The notes under the pieces: generated by a model
Databases searched by the model: none
What the model saw: the letters and a program-made list of their open reading frames with translations, nothing else
What the model was told of the DNA's origin: nothing
From: UMGS1696 sp964621755
Lineage (GTDB): Bacteria; Bacillota; Clostridia; Oscillospirales; CAG-272
Assembly: GCA_964621755.1 (NCBI GenBank)
Contig: CAZUPI010000006.1
Coordinates: 12,380-76,379, forward strand
Direction: 5' to 3'
Length of the DNA: 64,000 nt
Part shown: piece after piece, positions 18,503-26,249 of the stretch
How positions within the stretch are numbered: position 1 is the first letter of the stretch
How the letters are laid out: every line of letters starts with the position of its first letter
Program-made: the position numbers and the translations under genes

Positions 18503-19000
18503 ATGATATACGGTAACGAAAAATGGATTAAAACCACAAATGAACTCGACGTTGCCCGACTCGCCAAAAATGTCGCAAAAACGGGATCATCACGGTATTT
18601 CATAACCCTCATGCAGGGCCGGAAATATATGCTCGCCCCGAATGCAGTGTATGATGAAATTGCCGGTACAAAACCCGGAGAAGCATGTGCCATCCGCGAT
18701 ATTCCACTTGAGCTGGGGACGGAGCTCGCAAAGTACGGGATTGACCTGTATCTGTATTATACAGGGGACGGTCCGCATATGGATAAGGAAATCGGAGGTC
18801 GCTTTGGCTTTACAGAGCCGCGTCAGAACGTCTCCATGGAATTTGCGCGGCGTTGGGCAGCAGTACTGTGGGAATACAGTACGCGGAAGGTCGGCTGCGC
18901 ACTGACCATCGACGTGATGCTCTACCCCGATGGCACATTTGACGCGGCTCAAATGAACGAGCTGGTGAAGCTGTCGGATATGCTGGAACGGGTTGATTAA
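18503..19000 (+). CDS. Hypothetical protein, unrecognised
   Basis: Predicted soluble protein of 165 residues with no family I recognise. It has mixed alpha/beta character (YFITLMQGRKYMLAPNAVYD, LYLYYTGDG, VGCALTIDVMLYPDG). No signal peptide or membrane helix is seen. ATG 18503 is the first Met of a clearly coding region, with only a weak aggta-like site upstream. Placement after clpX is not informative, since the large hairpin at 18384-18439 separates them. Confidence 0.6.
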   Translation: MIYGNEKWIKTTNELDVARLAKNVAKTGSSRYFITLMQGRKYMLAPNAVYDEIAGTKPGEACAIRDIPLELGTELAKYGIDLYLYYTGDGPHMDKEIGGRFGFTEPRQNVSMEFARRWAAVLWEYSTRKVGCALTIDVMLYPDGTFDAAQMNELVKLSDMLERVD

Positions 19001-19038
19001 GCATAGATGATAAATAGATGAAAAATCGATTAAAGATA

Positions 19039-19067
19039 TTGACCCACGGGAAAATTTGTGGTATAGT
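19039..19067 (+). promoter_or_regulatory. Promoter for small membrane protein gene
   Basis: TTGACC (19039-19044) and TATAGT (19062-19067) with a 17-bp spacer, 30 bases before ATG 19098. Confidence 0.65.
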
Positions 19068-19097
19068 AAACTCATCGAAAGAAAAGGAGATAAAACA

Positions 19098-19328
19098 ATG
19101 AAAGAGCTTGTTAGGTCCTTTGAAAATCTTCCGCTGATAGTAAAACTCATCCTCGCCATTCCTGCACTCGACATTATCTGGGTAATTTACCGTATTATCA
19201 AAAGCCTATCGGAACAGAATTTGCTTGGCGTCATCCTTGGCGTTGTGCTTCTGATTTTCGGCTTCCCCTTTATGTGGCTCATCGATATTGTCTGCATTCT
19301 CCTGCGAGGCAACGTTTGGTGGTTCTAA
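19098..19328 (+). CDS. Small integral membrane protein, unrecognised
   Basis: A 76-residue protein with two predicted membrane helices (about residues 12-34 and 43-68) and a charged N-terminus (MKELVRSFENLP). It has its own promoter and a good AAAGGAGA ribosome site, so it is very probably expressed. The function is unknown. It resembles in layout the short two-helix proteins common in Clostridia. Confidence 0.65.
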   Translation: MKELVRSFENLPLIVKLILAIPALDIIWVIYRIIKSLSEQNLLGVILGVVLLIFGFPFMWLIDIVCILLRGNVWWF

Positions 19329-19364
19329 TTTTCTGAAAAAATTCAATTTTAATGAAAATACCCC

Positions 19365-19393
19365 TTGACAAAACCATCTGCCGGTGGTATAAT
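19365..19393 (+). promoter_or_regulatory. Consensus promoter of first tRNA-Leu
   Basis: TTGACA (19365-19370) and TATAAT (19388-19393), 17-bp spacer, both perfect. The spacer is nearly identical to that of the second copy at 20100-20128. Confidence 0.88.
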
Positions 19394-19431
19394 AGTTGAC
19401 GTTGACGGAAGAACGTCGGCAAGTACAACAT

Positions 19432-19513
19432 GCGGAAGTGGCGGAACTGGCAGACGCGCACGTTTGAGGGGCGTGTGGTTTACACCGTACGGGTTCAAGT
19501 CCCGTTTTCCGCA
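19432..19513 (+). tRNA. tRNA-Leu (anticodon GAG)
   Basis: Class II tRNA of 82 bases. The acceptor stem GCGGAAG pairs with TTTCCGC, with discriminator A. The anticodon stem CACGT/GCGTG encloses loop TTGAGGG, giving anticodon GAG. A long variable arm and a T arm with GGTTCAAGTCC follow. CCA is not encoded. It is identical to the copy at 20166-20247. Confidence 0.95.
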
Positions 19514-19514
19514 T

Positions 19515-19545
19515 AAAGCAGGCTCGTTTGAGTCTGCTTTTTTAT
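19515..19545 (+). terminator. Terminator of first tRNA-Leu
   Basis: Stem AAAGCAGGCTC (19515-19525) with GAGTCTGCTTT (19530-19540), one mismatch, followed by TTT. Confidence 0.8.
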
Positions 19546-19581
19546 TTCATTTGACTCAAATTCGCAAAAAATGAGGTTAAT

Positions 19582-20049
19582 ATGAGAAGACGTGACCGAG
19601 AAATTACGGATATTGATGGGATAATCGAGATAATTGACGAATGCAAAGTGATGCGGCTGGCTATGATTCACGACGGAAAGCCCTACGTCGTGCCCCTGAA
19701 TTTCGGATATTCTTACGCAAATGGGAAGTTTGAATTTTTCTTCCATTGTGCGAAGGCCGGGCAAAAGCTCGACTGTATTGAAAAATCGCCGGAGGTGTGC
19801 TTTGAAATGGACTGCGGTCACGAACTGGTGACGGCAGACTGCGCCTGCGAATACGGATACCGGTACAGGAGTGTCATCGGCGAGGGACATGCGGAGCTTG
19901 TAACCGATGAGGAGGAGAAAAAGAGATATTTGAGTGGTCTGATGCGGCATCAGACCGGACGTGAGTTTTCGTTCACCAATAAGGAAGCGGAGGCTGTGGC
20001 GGTGTGCAGAATCACGGTCGACAAAATCACAGCAAAGGCAAAAGCGTGA
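19582..20049 (+). CDS. Pyridoxamine 5'-phosphate oxidase-like flavoprotein (Nim-like)
   Basis: FMN-binding split-barrel protein of 155 residues, of the pyridoxamine-phosphate-oxidase-related group that includes 5-nitroimidazole reductases (Nim). It shows the typical MRRRDREI start, MRLAMIHDGKPYVVPLNFGY and FFFHCAKAGQKLDCI. A role in reducing small electrophiles or drugs is inferred from the family; no resistance is implied by sequence alone. Ribosome site gaggtt precedes ATG 19582. It is bracketed by two copies of a tRNA-Leu cassette. Confidence 0.85.
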   Translation: MRRRDREITDIDGIIEIIDECKVMRLAMIHDGKPYVVPLNFGYSYANGKFEFFFHCAKAGQKLDCIEKSPEVCFEMDCGHELVTADCACEYGYRYRSVIGEGHAELVTDEEEKKRYLSGLMRHQTGREFSFTNKEAEAVAVCRITVDKITAKAKA

Positions 20050-20099
20050 TATATCCCGTAGAACGGGCAAAAAAAATCAACTTTTTTTCAAAATTGGGA

Positions 20100-20128
20100 T
20101 TGACAAAACCGCCTGCCGGTGGTATAAT
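20100..20128 (+). promoter_or_regulatory. Consensus promoter of second tRNA-Leu
   Basis: TTGACA (20100-20105) and TATAAT (20123-20128), 17-bp spacer. Confidence 0.88.
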
Positions 20129-20165
20129 ATTCGACGTTGACGGAAGACCGTCGGCAAGTTGACAT

Positions 20166-20247
20166 GCGGAAGTGGCGGAACTGGCAGACGCGCACGTTTG
20201 AGGGGCGTGTGGTTTACACCGTACGGGTTCAAGTCCCGTTTTCCGCA
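20166..20247 (+). tRNA. tRNA-Leu (anticodon GAG), second copy
   Basis: Identical in sequence to the tRNA at 19432-19513, with the same class II structure, anticodon GAG and no encoded CCA. Confidence 0.95.
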
Positions 20248-20248
20248 T

Positions 20249-20280
20249 AAAGCAGACTCGTTTGAGTCTGCTTTTCTTTT
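20249..20280 (+). terminator. Terminator of second tRNA-Leu
   Basis: Perfect 11-bp stem AAAGCAGACTC (20249-20259) with GAGTCTGCTTT (20264-20274), followed by TCTTTTT. Confidence 0.82.
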
Positions 20281-20456
20281 TCAAAGGAAAACGGCGGGCG
20301 ATGAGACGCTGTCAAGCCGTTTCGTCATATAAACTGTCGGAAAATCGTGTGCGAGCTCGCGGGGGGCCAAGACTCCGGGCCGCAGACAGATAGAAAACGT
20401 GTAATATCGAAAAATTTTTGAATTGGATTATTTTATTTCCCATAACATGATTGCCA

Positions 20457-20485
20457 TTGACTTATCTTCCGAAATCGTGTATAAT
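20457..20485 (+). promoter_or_regulatory. Promoter for apbE
   Basis: TTGACT (20457-20462) and TATAAT (20480-20485) with a 17-bp spacer. A leader of about 110 bases with strong secondary structure follows. Between 20281 and 20456 nothing else was recognised. Confidence 0.75.
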
Positions 20486-20512
20486 AAAATAGTATAGTTA
20501 TGTAAATCAAAG

Positions 20513-20579
20513 GGCGGCAATGACCTCCCTTCCGGCGCTGTTTGCGGCGTCGTAAACGGTGCTGCCGGAATTTGCCGCC
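20513..20579 (+). promoter_or_regulatory. Structured 5' leader of apbE
   Basis: An outer stem GGCGGCAA (from 20513) pairs with TTGCCGCC (ending about 20579), and an inner stem TTCCGGC pairs with GCCGGAA, separated by short internal loops around a G+C-rich apical region. It sits between promoter and start codon and ends about 12 bases before the AAGGA ribosome site. It matches no riboswitch consensus I know; the FMN riboswitch motif is not visible. Confidence 0.5.
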
Positions 20580-20603
20580 GGTCAAAAAGCGAAGGATGAG
20601 CAA

Positions 20604-21656
20604 TTGGGTCGATTTTTAAAAACGGTTCTTGCTTTAGCGCTCCTGCTGATGCTGCTTGCCGGATGCGCCCAAAGTCAGGATGAATACCGCGATTTTGTCT
20701 TCTTCGGCATGGACACGTACGTCACGATACGACTTGCGCGGACCGATGGCAGCGGCGGTTTTCTTTCGGAGGAATATTTGACGGAAGTTTCCGCTGACTG
20801 CGAAGGAATCGTTGCAGAACTGGAAGCGGTTTTATCCGCGCATGATGCGGACAGTGAGCTGTATTCAGTGAACGCAAGCGGCGAATCGGAAATATCGGTA
20901 AGCGACACGCTGCGGTCCGCACTGTCCGAAGCGTATCAGGCGGCGGAATTGACAGGCGGCGCCTATGACTTCACGCTAGGCGGGCTTATTAACCTATGGA
21001 ATGTCGCGGGCGGCGGTCCGGTTCCTGCACAGGAGGAAATCAATGCGGCTCTGGCGCATATCGGCTTTGATAAAATAGAGTTGGATGGAAACACGGTTGT
21101 TTGTTCCGATGCCAAAGTACAGTTTGACCTCGGGGGAATCGGAAAGGGGATTGCGGCGGATGCGTTGATACAGCATCTGCTGTCGACAGACGTGAAATAT
21201 GGACTTATCTCCGTTGGGGGGAACATTGGCGTTTTCGGAGAAAAAGCGGATGGTTCTCCATATAAGGTGGGAATCAAGGACCCGAATCACTCGGACGGCG
21301 TGATTGGCTATCTCTACCTTGACGAGGGGTTTGTGTCAGTGTCGGGAGATTACGAGCGGTATTTTATAGAGGATGGGGTGCGGTATCATCACATTCTCGA
21401 CCCGTGGAGCGGTCAGCCGGCGGAAAGCGGGCTGCATGAAGCCGCGGTATGCAGTACAAGCGGAGCGATAGCGGACGCCCTGTCGACTGCACTGTTCGTC
21501 ATGGGTATGGACAAGTCGCTGGCGCTGTACGAGGAGTGCGGTGGATTTGAAGCCGTTCTGGTCACGGACGGTGAGGTCTTCCCGACCAGCGGACTGGACG
21601 GCGGAAAATTTGAGCTGACGTCGGAAGAATATATCTGCCCTATTAAGATTAATTAA
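20604..21656 (+). CDS. apbE: ApbE-type FAD:protein FMN transferase, lipoprotein
   Basis: Extracytoplasmic enzyme that attaches FMN to threonine residues of flavoproteins such as Rnf/Nqr subunits, about 350 residues. An N-terminal lipoprotein signal with lipobox LLAGC is followed by FFGMDTYVTIRL, GGAYDFTLGGLINLWN, FDLGGIGKGIAADAL and SVGGNIGVFG. A C-terminal HHILDPWSGQPA and a serine/threonine-rich end follow. The start is taken as TTG 20604 because AAGGA lies seven bases upstream and the protein then begins directly with a signal peptide. An in-frame CTG/TTG further upstream (20559) would overlap the leader hairpin. Confidence 0.9.
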   Translation: MGRFLKTVLALALLLMLLAGCAQSQDEYRDFVFFGMDTYVTIRLARTDGSGGFLSEEYLTEVSADCEGIVAELEAVLSAHDADSELYSVNASGESEISVSDTLRSALSEAYQAAELTGGAYDFTLGGLINLWNVAGGGPVPAQEEINAALAHIGFDKIELDGNTVVCSDAKVQFDLGGIGKGIAADALIQHLLSTDVKYGLISVGGNIGVFGEKADGSPYKVGIKDPNHSDGVIGYLYLDEGFVSVSGDYERYFIEDGVRYHHILDPWSGQPAESGLHEAAVCSTSGAIADALSTALFVMGMDKSLALYEECGGFEAVLVTDGEVFPTSGLDGGKFELTSEEYICPIKIN

Positions 21657-21673
21657 GGATAAAACGCGAAAAA

Positions 21674-23095
21674 ATGGCTGAAAATTATATAGAATCAAAA
21701 ATTATCGACAAGGAAGTCGGCGGGTATCTTAACTCCGCTGAACGGGTTGCCAAAATCCACCAAAAAAACGGTCGGACTGGCGTAAACGCCCCAAAATATT
21801 TCGTTCAGACGTTCGGCTGTCAGCAGAATGAAGCGGACAGCGAAAGGCTGGCGGGGCTTTGTACGATGATGGGGTATGCCAAAACAAACGTACCCGAAGA
21901 AGCGGAGCTGATACTGGTGAACACCTGCGCGATTCGTGAGCACGCCGAAAAGAAGGCGTTGTCGATTATCGGGCAGTACAAGCATATCAAGGACGCCAAT
22001 CCGAATGTAATCATCGGCGTGGGCGGGTGCATGGTCGCGCAGGAAGCCCGCGCGAACAAGCTGAAAATGAGCTATCCGTACGTCTCGTTCACATTTGACA
22101 CGGGGGCGATTCACAAGGTCCCGTCTCTCGTACTGGATGCATTGGACGGCGGCGGACGTAAGTTTGTCATGAGCAGCGAGTGGAAAATTGCCGAGGGTCT
22201 GCCGATTGCACGTGAATCCAAGCACATGGCATGGCTGTCCATCATGTACGGATGCAACAATTTCTGCTCGTACTGCATTGTACCCTATGTGCGCGGACGA
22301 GAGCGCAGTCGTCGTGCAGAGGATATTCTCGAGGAAGCAAAACAGCTCATCGCAGACGGGGCGAAAGACATTACGCTGCTTGGGCAGAATGTGAACTCAT
22401 ACGCGGGCGGCGATGGGTGCGACATCGCGGAACTTCTGCACCGGATTGCCGCACTTGACGGGGACTTCAAGCTGCGGTTTATGACAAGTCACCCGAAAGA
22501 TGCGTCGGACAGGCTGATTGAAGCCATGGCGACAGAAGAAAAGATAGTAAAGCATTTCCACCTTCCTGTGCAGTCCGGTTCGAACGAAATCCTGCGCCGG
22601 ATGAACCGCAAATACACCGCAGAGGGATATCTGGAAAAGATAGAAAAGCTGCGGCGCGCGGTACCGGATGTATCGATAACGTCGGACGTCATCGTAGGAT
22701 TTCCGGGGGAGACAGAGCAGGACTTTGAAGATACGCTCGCAATGCTGGAAGCGGTGCGGTACGACATGATATTCTCGTTCATCTATTCGCTGAGAAACGG
22801 CACGCCGGCGGCGAAAATGGAAAATCAAATCCCGCATGAGGTATCAGCGGAGCGGTTCGAGCGGCTGCTTGCGGTACAGAACCGCATCTCAGACGAGCGG
22901 AACGAGCGTTTTATCGGACGTCACATGCGCGTGCTTGCGGAGGACGTGAGCAAAAACGATGAAACGATGCTGACCGGACGCGGCGACTCGGTTCGTCCCA
23001 TCCATTTTGCGGGAGAACGCGGTCTTATCGGTCAGTTTGTCAATGTAGAGATCACCGGCGCCTCAACCTTCTGTCTCGAAGCACGCATGGTTTGA
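21674..23095 (+). CDS. miaB: tRNA-2-methylthio-N6-dimethylallyladenosine synthase MiaB
   Basis: Radical-SAM methylthiotransferase that modifies A37 of tRNAs reading UNN codons, 473 residues. An N-terminal UPF0004 domain holds three Fe-S cysteines (FGCQQNEADSER, VNTCAIREHA, GVGGCMVAQ). The radical SAM motif is CNNFCSYC near residue 196, and a C-terminal TRAM domain (VLAEDVSK to the end) follows. The N-terminal extension of ~35 residues is typical of clostridial MiaB. A YlbF-family gene follows 50 bases after it, then mutS-mutL. Confidence 0.95.
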   Translation: MAENYIESKIIDKEVGGYLNSAERVAKIHQKNGRTGVNAPKYFVQTFGCQQNEADSERLAGLCTMMGYAKTNVPEEAELILVNTCAIREHAEKKALSIIGQYKHIKDANPNVIIGVGGCMVAQEARANKLKMSYPYVSFTFDTGAIHKVPSLVLDALDGGGRKFVMSSEWKIAEGLPIARESKHMAWLSIMYGCNNFCSYCIVPYVRGRERSRRAEDILEEAKQLIADGAKDITLLGQNVNSYAGGDGCDIAELLHRIAALDGDFKLRFMTSHPKDASDRLIEAMATEEKIVKHFHLPVQSGSNEILRRMNRKYTAEGYLEKIEKLRRAVPDVSITSDVIVGFPGETEQDFEDTLAMLEAVRYDMIFSFIYSLRNGTPAAKMENQIPHEVSAERFERLLAVQNRISDERNERFIGRHMRVLAEDVSKNDETMLTGRGDSVRPIHFAGERGLIGQFVNVEITGASTFCLEARMV

Positions 23096-23145
23096 GGCAA
23101 ACCTATCAATAAACAGAAAATCATATGCCGAAAGGAATTATAGAA

Positions 23146-23556
23146 ATGGAAGAAATTCTCACCTCCGAAATGAAAGAGATTATCGCAAAGCTGGGCGAGC
23201 TGATCAAAGCGGACAGCCGCTGCCACGCCATCGAAGAAACCATTGCGGAATACGAGCGTTCGGAAGAACTGAACGGTCTAATCGCGGAATACAACGCACA
23301 GCAGAATGCACTGGCCGATGTATTTGGCAAGGAAGAAGAGGACGAGACCCTGCGCAGCGCAATCCAAACGCGCATTGACGCGCTCTATGATCAAATCACA
23401 GAGCATCCGGTTTACGTCGCTTATGTTGACGCAAAGCAGGCGTTCGACGAGCTGACCAATGAAGTATACGGCGAGCTTCAGTTTGTCATCACAGGCCGCC
23501 GTCCCTGCTCCCATGACTGCTCCTCCTGCCACTCCGACTGCGGACATGAGCATTGA
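23146..23556 (+). CDS. YlbF/YmcA family protein with a Cys/His-rich tail
   Basis: Small helical protein (136 residues) of the YlbF/YmcA (RicF/RicA-like) family, which in Bacillus form a complex affecting RNA maturation. The body is almost all helix (SEMKEIIAKLGELIKADSR, EYNAQQNALADVF). The last 16 residues, CSHDCSSCHSDCGHEH, hold four Cys and three His and could bind a metal or Fe-S cluster, as reported for the Bacillus complex. ATG 23146 is chosen for AAAGGA nine bases upstream; an in-frame ATG at 23125 lacks one. Confidence 0.8.
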   Translation: MEEILTSEMKEIIAKLGELIKADSRCHAIEETIAEYERSEELNGLIAEYNAQQNALADVFGKEEEDETLRSAIQTRIDALYDQITEHPVYVAYVDAKQAFDELTNEVYGELQFVITGRRPCSHDCSSCHSDCGHEH

Positions 23557-23574
23557 TTAATTTGGCGGAAGTTC

Positions 23575-23634
23575 TTGGGGAAAACTTTTTTGAAAAAAAG
23601 TTTTCCCCAAACCCCTTTCAAAAAACTTTATACT
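23575..23634 (+). repeat. Dispersed intergenic hairpin
   Basis: Perfect 16-bp stem (23575-23590 with 23595-23610, loop TGAA), then ACCCCTTTCAAAAAACTTTATACT. It follows the YlbF gene directly and precedes mutS. Confidence 0.78.
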
Positions 23635-23649
23635 AAATAGAGGTACGTT

Positions 23650-26241
23650 ATGACTCCAATGATGGAGCAGTATTTTGAAATCAAGAATCAGTATAAGGAT
23701 TATATTCTTTTTTACAGGCTCGGGGACTTTTATGAAATGTTCTTCGAGGACGCCCAGCTTGTTTCCGCTGAGCTTGAACTTACTTTAACCGGTCGTGACT
23801 GCGGAGAGAATGAACGCGCGCCAATGTGCGGAATTCCGTACCACTCGTGTGAGCCATATATCGGTAAGCTCATCGAAAAAGGATATAAGGTCGCGATTTG
23901 TGAGCAAACCGAAGACCCAAAAGCTGCAAAAAATATTGTGCGGCGCGAAGTCATCCGCGTGATTACGCCCGGAACACTCATCGAGACAGACCTGCTCAAC
24001 GAAAAAGCGAACAACTATCTCGCTACGCTGTATTACGACGGGGATTCGGTCGGACTGTGCTTTGCGGACATTTCCACCGCTTATGTGGCTGCGACCTCGT
24101 TCCGGGACGGCACATCCGAGGATGCCGTGGTAAACGAGCTGGCAACGTATATTCCGCGGGAAATCCTTGTGAATACCTCTGTAAAGTCCCTGCCGCAAGT
24201 GGAGGACTTTATCAAAAACCGCACCGAAGCGCTTCTGACCGACGGTGCGTCGAATTTCTTTGAAACAGACGAGGCAGCAGAGCGCGCGGAAAAGCAATTC
24301 GGCGCAGAACAAACCGCCGGCAAACCGCGTGCGGCGCTCATCGCGACGGGTGCGGCCCTTAAATACATCGCCGTGACGCAAATGAACGACATTTCCTACC
24401 TCAAAGACCTGCATTATTACGAGTCCTCTCAGTTTCTGGAAATGGACACCTCCACACGGCGGAGTCTGGAGCTTTGCGAAACCATGAACTCCGGTGAGAA
24501 AAAAGGGTCGCTGCTGTGGGTCCTCGACAAAACGGAAACGTCAATGGGCGCGCGGATGCTTCGTCAGATGATTGAGCATCCGCTTACCAACGCTTCACAG
24601 ATTTACATGCGTCAGCAGGCGGTCGGGGAATTGTGCGACAACTTCATGCTGCGGGAGGAGCTGCGCAATAAGCTGTCGTCTGTGCTTGACCTCGAACGGC
24701 TGATCACAAAAGTCTCCTACGGTACGGCAGGTGGGCGTGACCTGCGGGCAATTGCGCAGACCGCGGCAGTGATTCCCGAGGTAAAATCGATGCTCGCCGA
24801 CATCAAAAGCGGCGCGCTGGAGGAAATTTACCGTACGCTTGACCCGCTGGAGGATGTCTACAGCATGATCGACAAGGCGATTGAGGAAAATCCTCCGTTT
24901 ATCATTCGTGACGGCGGTATCATCCGCGACGGTTATAACGAGGATGTCGACGAGCTGCGGTATATCATGAAAAACGGCAAAGAATGGATTCACGACGCCG
25001 AAACCGCGGAGCGTGAGAAAACAGGAATCAAGAATCTGAAAATCGGCTACAACCGTGTATTCGGTTATTATATAGAAGCGCCGCGTTCTGCCGCGGACAG
25101 TGTGCCGGACAATTACGTCCGCAAACAGACCTTATCCGATAAAGAGCGCTACATCACCGACGAGCTGAAGAACATGGAAGCTACCATTCTCGGTGCAGAA
25201 GACAAGGTCAAAGCCCTCGAATACGATATTTTTGTTGAAATACGGAACGCGGTGGACAACGAATCCCTGCGAATACGGCAGAGCGCCCAGGCGTTAGCGC
25301 AGCTCGATGTGTTCGTATCGCTCGCCGAATGCGCCGCCCAAAACGCATACGTCTGCCCCACAGTTGACGGAAGCAGCGTAATTGATATCAAAAACGGCCG
25401 TCATCCTGTGGTCGAGCGGTTTGTGCGCGACTCGTATTTCGTACCAAACGATACATATCTCGACACAAACGACAACTGCCTGATGCTTATTACCGGTCCG
25501 AATATGGCGGGAAAATCGACATACATGCGTCAGACCGCGCTGATTATTCTAATGGCGCAGATTGGCTCGTTTGTTCCGGCATCCTCCGCAAGGATCGGCA
25601 TTGTGGACAAGCTGTTCACCCGCGTCGGTGCGTCCGATGATTTGGCGTCCGGCACGTCGACGTTCATGCTGGAAATGAAGGAAGTGGCGTATATCCTGAA
25701 CAACGCAACGTCGCGCAGCTTTATCATTTACGACGAAATCGGGCGCGGCACGTCCACTTACGACGGGATGAGCATCGCCCGCGCGGTTGCGGAATACACG
25801 GTCGGGCGGAAAATCGGTGCGAAAACGATGTTCGCCACGCACTATCATGAACTGACGTCACTGGAATCCGAGCTGCACGGCGTCGTGAACTACAACATCG
25901 CGGCAAAAAAACGCGGTGAGGACGTCACGTTCCTGCGGAAAATCGTCCCCGGACCGACCGACGACAGCTACGGCATCGAGGTCGCTCGTCTGGCGGGCGT
26001 CCCGGGTGAAGTGACCAAACGGGCGCGGGAAATCCTGAAAATGTTGGAATCCGGCGGAGACGACATAAAAAAAGGCAAAAAAACGAAAAAAGCGGAGGAA
26101 CAATCCTCTATTTCGATGAACCTCAGCTTTGCCGACGCCGCAGCGGATGAAATCAAGGAAAAGCTCAAAAACACCGATGTGAACACCCTGACCCCAATAG
26201 AAGCCCTGAATCTGATTTTCGAATGGAAAAAAATGCTGTAG
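23650..26241 (+). CDS. mutS: DNA mismatch repair protein MutS
   Basis: Mismatch-recognition ATPase, 863 residues, full length. The N-terminal mismatch-binding domain has the Phe-X-Glu element in GDFYEMFFEDA. Lever and clamp domains follow, then an ABC-type ATPase with Walker A GPNMAGKST, Walker B IIYDEIGRGTST and FATHYHELT. It ends with a basic linker and the C-terminal helical tail (PIEALNLIFEWKKML). Ribosome site agagg precedes ATG 23650. mutL starts 8 bases after the stop. Confidence 0.97.
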   Translation: MTPMMEQYFEIKNQYKDYILFYRLGDFYEMFFEDAQLVSAELELTLTGRDCGENERAPMCGIPYHSCEPYIGKLIEKGYKVAICEQTEDPKAAKNIVRREVIRVITPGTLIETDLLNEKANNYLATLYYDGDSVGLCFADISTAYVAATSFRDGTSEDAVVNELATYIPREILVNTSVKSLPQVEDFIKNRTEALLTDGASNFFETDEAAERAEKQFGAEQTAGKPRAALIATGAALKYIAVTQMNDISYLKDLHYYESSQFLEMDTSTRRSLELCETMNSGEKKGSLLWVLDKTETSMGARMLRQMIEHPLTNASQIYMRQQAVGELCDNFMLREELRNKLSSVLDLERLITKVSYGTAGGRDLRAIAQTAAVIPEVKSMLADIKSGALEEIYRTLDPLEDVYSMIDKAIEENPPFIIRDGGIIRDGYNEDVDELRYIMKNGKEWIHDAETAEREKTGIKNLKIGYNRVFGYYIEAPRSAADSVPDNYVRKQTLSDKERYITDELKNMEATILGAEDKVKALEYDIFVEIRNAVDNESLRIRQSAQALAQLDVFVSLAECAAQNAYVCPTVDGSSVIDIKNGRHPVVERFVRDSYFVPNDTYLDTNDNCLMLITGPNMAGKSTYMRQTALIILMAQIGSFVPASSARIGIVDKLFTRVGASDDLASGTSTFMLEMKEVAYILNNATSRSFIIYDEIGRGTSTYDGMSIARAVAEYTVGRKIGAKTMFATHYHELTSLESELHGVVNYNIAAKKRGEDVTFLRKIVPGPTDDSYGIEVARLAGVPGEVTKRAREILKMLESGGDDIKKGKKTKKAEEQSSISMNLSFADAAADEIKEKLKNTDVNTLTPIEALNLIFEWKKML

Positions 26242-26249
26242 GATTTTCA

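Larger units (their letters stand above)
20100..20280 (+). repeat. Second copy of a ~180-bp tRNA-Leu cassette (first copy 19365-19545)
   Basis: Promoter, short leader hairpin (GACGG/CCGTC), tRNA-Leu and terminator are repeated almost unchanged 735 bases apart in the same direction, with the flavoprotein gene between. The differences are confined to the promoter spacer, the leader and one terminator base. This is a direct duplication, either simple gene amplification or the footprint of a recombination event. Confidence 0.85.
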
